Positions 59,861 through 64,000 of a DNA stretch of 64,000 bases are shown here, one piece after another; position 1 is the stretch's first letter; each line of letters starts with the position of its first letter. The notes below the pieces were generated by a model. That model had not been told where the DNA came from. It saw nothing but the letters and a program-made list of their open reading frames with translations, and searched no databases. The position numbers and the translations under genes are program-made. The stretch covers positions 9,144,501 through 9,208,500 of the forward strand of contig NZ_CP163435.1 of the NCBI RefSeq assembly GCF_041051975.1. Direction: 5' to 3'. This stretch comes from Streptomyces sp. R21 (lineage in GTDB: Bacteria > Actinomycetota > Actinomycetes > Streptomycetales > Streptomycetaceae).

Positions 59861-60367
59861 CTACGGAGGCGCCAGGTCGTGCTCGCGCTCACAGCCGTCG
59901 TGCTGGAGATGGATTCGGCGGAGATCTTGCAGCGCGGCCACAGGAAAGGGGTGTCGGGCCCACTTCGCCAGATAGCCGTCCTCGCCGTGGAGCCTCAGCA
60001 CTGACTGGGCGGCCTCCAGGACGACGTGACTCAGCAGGCTGCGGGGCTGCGTGGAGCTCCAGGCGAGCCGGCCTTCTTGATCGGGCGCATCGTAGCTCGC
60101 GGCCATGTCGGGGAACCGGTAGATCGTGACGTCGACCTCGGAGCCGTTGCCGCGGAGGACCCACCTCGCTTCGGCCGGTTCAAGGTCGAAGGAGAAGCGC
60201 TGGAAGCGGGTGGGGCCGTAGAGACCGGTCATGGCGTGAAGCAGGTCCGCAAGGGCGTCGGTGCAGTAGCTGACGATGTCCTGGTGCTCCGAAGAGCCGT
60301 CCGCGATACGGCAATGCGCCCAACCACTGCCGCTCAGTTCCCAGCCGAACCGGAGATCACTGCTCAT
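59861..60367 (-). CDS. Hypothetical protein, 168 residues
   Basis: Soluble protein I cannot place. Features: SSEHQDIVSYCTDALADLLHAMTGLYG helical, then a beta-rich segment RFSFDLEPAEARWVLRGNGSEVDVTIYRFPD, and a helical end QSVLRLHGEDGYLAKWARHPFP. No signal peptide or membrane segment. The ribosome site GGGAGGGG stands before the ATG at 60367. It looks like an immunity-protein-sized single-domain protein, but there is no toxin neighbour. Confidence 0.75.
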   Translation of the reverse strand: MSSDLRFGWELSGSGWAHCRIADGSSEHQDIVSYCTDALADLLHAMTGLYGPTRFQRFSFDLEPAEARWVLRGNGSEVDVTIYRFPDMAASYDAPDQEGRLAWSSTQPRSLLSHVVLEAAQSVLRLHGEDGYLAKWARHPFPVAALQDLRRIHLQHDGCEREHDLAPP

Positions 60368-60455
60368 CCCGCCCCTCCCGATGATCGTCTCCGGAGACCG
60401 TACAGCGGAGGTTGAAAGAGCCCCCGACCCGAAGCCGGCCCGTGGAGGGCGGCGC

Positions 60456-60486
60456 TTGCTTCAAGTGCACTTGAACCCCCTAGCGT
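60456..60486 (+). promoter_or_regulatory. MerR-type promoter with perfect palindromic operator
   Basis: A -35-like TTGCTT (60456-60461) and -10-like TAGCGT (60481-60486) are spaced by 19 bases, the overlong MerR spacer. The 16-base perfect palindrome TTCAAGTGCACTTGAA (60460-60475) fills it. The start codon at 60494 is about 7 bases after the -10, so the mRNA is probably leaderless. Confidence 0.75.
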
Positions 60487-60493
60487 TGCCGGC

Positions 60494-60958
60494 ATGACGG
60501 TGATCGACAGCACCCCCGTGACACCCCCGTCCCTGGACGCCTGTGTGTCCGTCGGGACGGTGCATCCGCGACCCGACGGCCAGGACCGCTACACGATCAG
60601 CGAGGTCGCGGCGTTCACCGGACTCAGGGCGCACACCCTGCGCTGGTACGAGCAGATCGGCCTGATGCCGCATGTGACGCGGTCGCACACCGGCCAGCGT
60701 CTCTTCGGCAACAGGGACCTGGACTGGCTCACCTTTGTGCGGAAGCTGCGGCTGACCGGGATGCCGATCGCCGACATGGTCCGCTTCGCGGAGCTGGTCC
60801 GCCAGGGCGAGGCCACCTACGACGAACGGCGGGAGATCCTGGAACAGACCCGGCGCGAGGTCGTCGCCCGCGTCGCGGAGCTGCAGGACACCCTCGCCGT
60901 ACTCGACTCGAAGATCGACTTCTACGCGGACGCCCGCCGGGCGCCGGAAGGGGCCTGA
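60494..60958 (+). CDS. MerR-family regulator of the reductase operon
   Basis: Regulator of 154 residues. The HTH-wing RYTISEVAAFTGLRAHTLRWYEQIGLMPHVTRSHTGQRLFGNRDL is preceded by an unusual 30-residue leader; a coiled-coil dimer helix (about 100-145, YDERREILEQTRREVVARV) ends the protein. There is no ligand domain or Cys cluster, so the signal is unclear. Followed 8 bases later by an aldo/keto reductase gene; the promoter upstream has the MerR signature. Confidence 0.93.
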   Translation: MTVIDSTPVTPPSLDACVSVGTVHPRPDGQDRYTISEVAAFTGLRAHTLRWYEQIGLMPHVTRSHTGQRLFGNRDLDWLTFVRKLRLTGMPIADMVRFAELVRQGEATYDERREILEQTRREVVARVAELQDTLAVLDSKIDFYADARRAPEGA

Positions 60959-60966
60959 GCGCCATC

Positions 60967-61992
60967 ATGAGCAACGCCATCGAACAGATCCGCAAGGTCG
61001 GGCTGGGCACCGGCGGTCCCCTCGTCGGCATCCAGGGCTTCGGCGCCATGGGCATCAGCGCCGCCTACGGACAGACGGACGACACGGCGGCCCGCGACAC
61101 CCTGGAGGCCACCGTCGAGGCGGGCGTCACCCTCATCGACACCGCCGACATGTACGGCGTCGGTGCCAACGAGGAGTTCCTCGCGCCGTTCGTCGCCGCG
61201 CACCGCGACGAGATCACCCTGGCCACCAAGTTCGGCATCGAATACCGTGCCGACGACCCGAGTTACCGGGCCATCCGCAACGATCCCGCCTACATCAGGA
61301 AGGCCGTCGACGCGAGCCTGCGCCGTCTGGACGTCGAGGTCATCGACCTCTACTACATGCACCGCCGCGACCCCGCCGTCCCGCTGGCCGAGTCCGTCGG
61401 CGCCATGGCCGAACTGGTGCGGGAAGGCAAGGTCAAGCATCTCGGCCTGAGCGAGGTCACCGGTGCGGAGCTGCGCGAGGCGCACGCCGTGCACCCGATC
61501 ACCGCCCTGCAGACGGAGTGGTCGCTCTTCAGCCGGGACGTCGAGCACAGCGCGGTGGGCGCGGCCGCCGAACTCGGCGTCGCCTTCGTGCCGTACTCGC
61601 CGCTCGGCCGGGGATTTCTGACCGGTGCGTTCACCGACGCGAACAAGGACCTCTCCGGCAGCGACTTCCGTCAGCTGCTGCCACGCTTCACCGGCGACAA
61701 CGCCAAGGCGAACGCCGCACTCCTGGCACCCCTGCACAAGATCGCAGCCGACCATGGCGCCACCCCGGCGCAGATCGCCCTGGCCTGGGTGCAGCAGCGG
61801 GCCCAGGTAAACGGCCTGACCGTCGTTCCGATCCCCGGAACCCGCAAGCGCAGCCGCCTCCTTGAGAATGCCGCGGCCACCCGGATCGTACTGACCGCCG
61901 AAGAGCTGGCGCTCCTGGAGCCGCTCGCCGGCCAGGTAGCGGGTGACCGCTACGGGGACATGTCACTCACCTCCGCGGCCCGGGAGTCCTAG
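60967..61992 (+). CDS. Aldo/keto reductase
   Basis: NADPH-dependent reductase of 341 residues, TIM barrel. Catalytic tetrad region: LIDTADMYGVGANEE (Asp, Tyr), LATKFG (Lys), YYMHRRDP (His). The cofactor-binding end reads VVPIPGTRKRSRLLENAAA. The ATG at 60967 lies 8 bases after the MerR stop. Such MerR-controlled reductases respond to aldehydes or quinones; substrate unknown. Confidence 0.93.
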   Translation: MSNAIEQIRKVGLGTGGPLVGIQGFGAMGISAAYGQTDDTAARDTLEATVEAGVTLIDTADMYGVGANEEFLAPFVAAHRDEITLATKFGIEYRADDPSYRAIRNDPAYIRKAVDASLRRLDVEVIDLYYMHRRDPAVPLAESVGAMAELVREGKVKHLGLSEVTGAELREAHAVHPITALQTEWSLFSRDVEHSAVGAAAELGVAFVPYSPLGRGFLTGAFTDANKDLSGSDFRQLLPRFTGDNAKANAALLAPLHKIAADHGATPAQIALAWVQQRAQVNGLTVVPIPGTRKRSRLLENAAATRIVLTAEELALLEPLAGQVAGDRYGDMSLTSAARES

Positions 61993-61997
61993 GGTCC

Positions 61998-62102
61998 GCC
62001 GACCAGGTCGTCCTCATCCCCACCGAGCCGTCGGACGCCGCCGCGGCACTGCGCGACCTGCTGGTGCACGCCTCGGCAGAGGTGTCCTCCACGGGTCACT
62101 GA
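61998..62102 (+). pseudogene. Possible C-terminal gene remnant
   Basis: In the 142-base gap between the reductase and methyltransferase genes a frame without start encodes ADQVVLIPTEPSDAAAALRDLL and ends with TGA at 62100-62102. It resembles the C-terminus of a flavin-dependent (LLM-class) oxidoreductase but is too short to assign. I regard it as a possible relic left by a deletion. Confidence 0.25.
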
Positions 62103-62134
62103 CGCAGGCCCTCTCCTCCCGCTACGGTCTCCGG

Positions 62135-62782
62135 GTGACCGAACTCGACACCTCGCACGCCACCCGCGACGCCTACGACGCCATCGCCACCACCTACGCG
62201 CAGATGTTCCACGGCTCCCTGGGCGACCGTCCTTTGGAGCGCGCCCTCCTCAGTGCCTTCGCGGAGCTGGTGCGGACGAACGGCGACGGTGCGGTCGCGG
62301 ATCTCGGCTGCGGACCGGGTGACATCACCGCTCACCTCCACGGGCTGGGCCTGAATGCCTTCGGCGTCGACGCCTCCCCTGTGATGGTCGAGCTCGCTCG
62401 CAAGGCCAACCCCGGGCTGCGCTTCGAGGTCGGTTCGATGGCCGCCCTGGACATCGAGGACGGCGCGCTCGGCGGGGTGCTCTCGCGATGGTCCGTCATC
62501 CACACCCCGCCGCAGGACCTCCCCGCGATCCTGGCCGAGATCGCCCGGGTCCTGGCTCCCGGCGGGCAGGTGTTGATCGAATTCCCCGCCACCGACGGCC
62601 CCCACCACGAGACGCAGTCCTACGACCACGCGGTGGTGACGGCCTACCGCTGGTCGCCCGATCGCTTCGCCGAGCTCCTGCGCGAGCAGGAACTGGCGGA
62701 GTCGGCCCGCCTGGTGATCGAGCCGAAGCCCACTGACCGGCGGCAGTTCCGGGAAGTCCAGCTCCTCGCACACAAGGCGTAG
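62135..62782 (+). CDS. SAM-dependent class I methyltransferase
   Basis: Methyltransferase of 215 residues. Motif I VADLGCGPGDITAHL, motif II GVDASPVMVELARK, and motif IV region VLSRWSVIHTPPQDLPAILAEIARVLAPGGQVLIEF are classical. Acceptor unknown. The GTG at 62135 follows a TACGGT-like -10 by 6 bases and has no ribosome site, suggesting a leaderless transcript. Upstream frame lies in the preceding remnant. Confidence 0.9.
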   Translation: MTELDTSHATRDAYDAIATTYAQMFHGSLGDRPLERALLSAFAELVRTNGDGAVADLGCGPGDITAHLHGLGLNAFGVDASPVMVELARKANPGLRFEVGSMAALDIEDGALGGVLSRWSVIHTPPQDLPAILAEIARVLAPGGQVLIEFPATDGPHHETQSYDHAVVTAYRWSPDRFAELLREQELAESARLVIEPKPTDRRQFREVQLLAHKA

Positions 62783-62838
62783 ACCGAGAAGTCATTCACC
62801 ATTAGCAGACCAACCACGGAAGTCCCGTCCAGCGCCCT

Positions 62839-63480
62839 CTACTTGATCGTGCCCGTCCAATGCGGGTCCTCGGCCCGTACGTCGTCTCCGATGTCGTTCC
62901 GGCTGAAGGTGATGACCAGGGCGGTGCCGTACGTCTTGTCGAGGGCGCCGTCGTTGGTGAAAGTGCCGGTGTGGCCCGGGGCGATGCGGCCGCTCATGTA
63001 GCGCGAGCCTTTTTCCACGGTGAGTGCGGCCGGGGTGCCGCCGTTGGTGGCGCCCTCTTCCTCCTCGTAGACGTTTGCGAGGTCGAGCGGCCGCTTGGTG
63101 CCGTTGTAGATGTTCCAGGTCACGCGGTACGCGGTCTGATCGGCGTCCGGATGGTCGTCGTACTCGCCGAAGCGGGTGATCCTGCCGATGCTCCTGACGG
63201 TGATCTTCACGCCGTCGTCGTAGGCGAAGGTGTCGCCGAGGGCCAGTTCGGTGTCGGGCTGTTGGCCGGACGGTGTCGATGCGCTGCCGCATTGGTCGAT
63301 CCAGTCGGACTGCGACAACGTGGAGTCGGGTCCGCAGTCGGGCGTCTTCGGAGCCGTGCTCCTGGGCGTCTGGGTCCCTCGGTGGGGCGCGGTCTGTGTG
63401 GCCCGTTCGGCATGGCCCTGGCTGTCGTCGGAGCAGCCGGCGAGCGCGCCGGCGTGGGGGACCGGGGAGGGGGGATTCAT
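62839..63480 (-). CDS. Putative lipoprotein with degenerate signal peptide
   Basis: Protein of 213 residues. A lipobox-like ALAGC (Cys16) is followed by SDDSQG, a Pro/Thr-rich linker (about 20-60), then a beta-rich domain like DUF4352 immunoglobulin-type lipoproteins (GDTFAYDDGVKITVRSIGRI, YRVTWNIYNGTKRPLDLANV). The stretch before the Cys is MNPPSPVPHAGA, without the hydrophobic core a signal peptide needs, so it may be truncated or frame-shifted in a C-rich run. The ATG at 63480 has no ribosome site. It lies divergent from the TetR gene with about 50 bases between. Confidence 0.7.
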   Translation of the reverse strand: MNPPSPVPHAGALAGCSDDSQGHAERATQTAPHRGTQTPRSTAPKTPDCGPDSTLSQSDWIDQCGSASTPSGQQPDTELALGDTFAYDDGVKITVRSIGRITRFGEYDDHPDADQTAYRVTWNIYNGTKRPLDLANVYEEEEGATNGGTPAALTVEKGSRYMSGRIAPGHTGTFTNDGALDKTYGTALVITFSRNDIGDDVRAEDPHWTGTIK

Positions 63481-63508
63481 TTTCGCGGCTGCCGCCTGGT
63501 GAAAATAT

Positions 63509-63522
63509 ATAGACCGGTCTAT
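63509..63522. promoter_or_regulatory. Perfect palindromic TetR operator (LmrA/YxaF type)
   Basis: ATAGACCGGTCTAT, a perfect 14-base palindrome in an AT-rich run, sits 11 bases upstream of the TetR start and 29 bases upstream of the lipoprotein start. The core matches the published LmrA/YxaF operator style (TAGAC-x-GTCTA) as I recall it. Confidence 0.75.
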
Positions 63523-63532
63523 TGTTCTGGTC

Positions 63533-64000
63533 ATGGGTGAAACCAAGAGCGCCGAAACCAAAGGTGCCAGGACCAGCGCACGGCTGGCCGAGTCGATGCT
63601 CGAGCTGATTCAGGCCCGCGGATACAGCGGGACGGGGCTCAACACCGTCGTGGAGCATGCGGGCGCTCCCAAGGGGTCGTTGTACTTCCACTTTCCCGAA
63701 GGGAAGGAGGCGCTCGGGGAGAAGGCCATCGCGCTTGCTGCCGAGCGGTTCGGCTCGCTGGTGGCCGATTCGGCGCTGGAGTCCGGGACGCCGGGTGACG
63801 TGGTCCGCCGCGTGATCGACGTACTCGCCGGAATGCTCACCGACAGCGATTTCCAGCTCGGCTGCCCTGTCTCCGTCGTCACTCTGGAGATGGGTGCGCA
63901 CAGCGAGCGCCTGCGGAGCGCCTGCGCGGACGCCTTCGACACCTGGGTCACCGCCGTGGCCGACCACCTGGTCGCACACGGGCGTTCCCGTGCGCAGGCC
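63533..64000 (+). CDS. TetR-family regulator, LmrA/YxaF type, partial (3' end beyond window)
   Basis: First 156 codons of a TetR repressor. HTH region: ARLAESMLELIQARGYSGTGLNTVVEHAGAPKGSLYFHFPEGKEALGEKA; the C-terminal GCPVSVVTLEMG is characteristic of the LmrA/YxaF subgroup, which regulates flavoprotein and drug-efflux genes. The ATG at 63533 is preferred; the palindromic operator at 63509-63522 overlaps its promoter, indicating autorepression. The frame runs off the window at 64000. Confidence 0.93.
   Translation, partial: MGETKSAETKGARTSARLAESMLELIQARGYSGTGLNTVVEHAGAPKGSLYFHFPEGKEALGEKAIALAAERFGSLVADSALESGTPGDVVRRVIDVLAGMLTDSDFQLGCPVSVVTLEMGAHSERLRSACADAFDTWVTAVADHLVAHGRSRAQA

Overview
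The window reads as a Streptomyces (or close relative) chromosome: very high G+C, third-position GC bias, GTG starts with GGAGG-type ribosome sites, many one- to four-base start/stop overlaps, and families typical of the genus (DUF6479, DUF4142, ANTAR, PucR, SigB/F-type sigma factor, eukaryotic-type kinases, ebo genes, secreted pectinases). I recognise no rRNA, tRNA, CRISPR array, insertion sequence or phage module. All calls are by reading; no database search was run.

Layout. 1-6664: partial aldo/keto reductase, then a signalling block with a Ser/Thr kinase coupled to a coiled-coil membrane protein, a divergent kinase-like protein and a membrane-anchored receptor kinase. 6645-13884: a seven-gene minus-strand operon of ebo 'metabolite traffic' type (eboC, a TIM-barrel isomerase, eboA, eboB, eboE, eboF) ending in a cytochrome P450; eboD is absent. 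14129-16452: glycosyltransferase plus an unknown beta-rich protein. 16476-19509: YihY/BrkB protein, DUF4142 protein, PucR regulator. 19728-27581: OB-fold membrane protein, flotillin and a 1613-residue AAA ATPase, the most system-like unit here. 27724-31389: TrmO, DUF6479, VOC, SigB/F-type sigma factor, ANTAR protein. 31646-33064: NarK-type transporter. 33134-35364: pectate lyase-pectinesterase fusion and a probable remnant of another pectate lyase. 35551-39261: two near-identical ArsR regulators flanking a SulP transporter, a split-barrel flavoprotein and an anti-sigma-type ATPase. 39384-42323: DUF4760, GNAT, MerR, M55 D-aminopeptidase. 42420-43664: parallel beta-helix pectinase interrupted by one amber codon. 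43887-50221: flavin monooxygenase, SDR and aldehyde dehydrogenase in one operon, an AraC regulator and an MFS exporter. 50176-54488: two-component system and MMPL transporter. 54655-57359: DeoR regulator divergent from a SIS isomerase and a class II aldolase (amino-sugar type). 57384-59836: PhyH dioxygenase with a small partner, AraC regulator and a repeat protein. 59861-64000: unknown protein, MerR plus aldo/keto reductase unit with a textbook MerR promoter, methyltransferase, putative lipoprotein, and a partial LmrA/YxaF-type TetR gene with its palindromic operator.

How the genes work together. The window is mostly regulator-plus-target units: MerR with reductase, TetR with operator, ArsR with SulP, DeoR with aldolase/isomerase, AraC with oxidation genes. 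The two long co-directional operons (ebo-P450 and flotillin-ATPase) are the best candidates for poorly described biology. The pectinase genes look like a locus in partial decay: one fusion enzyme intact, one gene amber-interrupted, one reduced to a C-terminal remnant.
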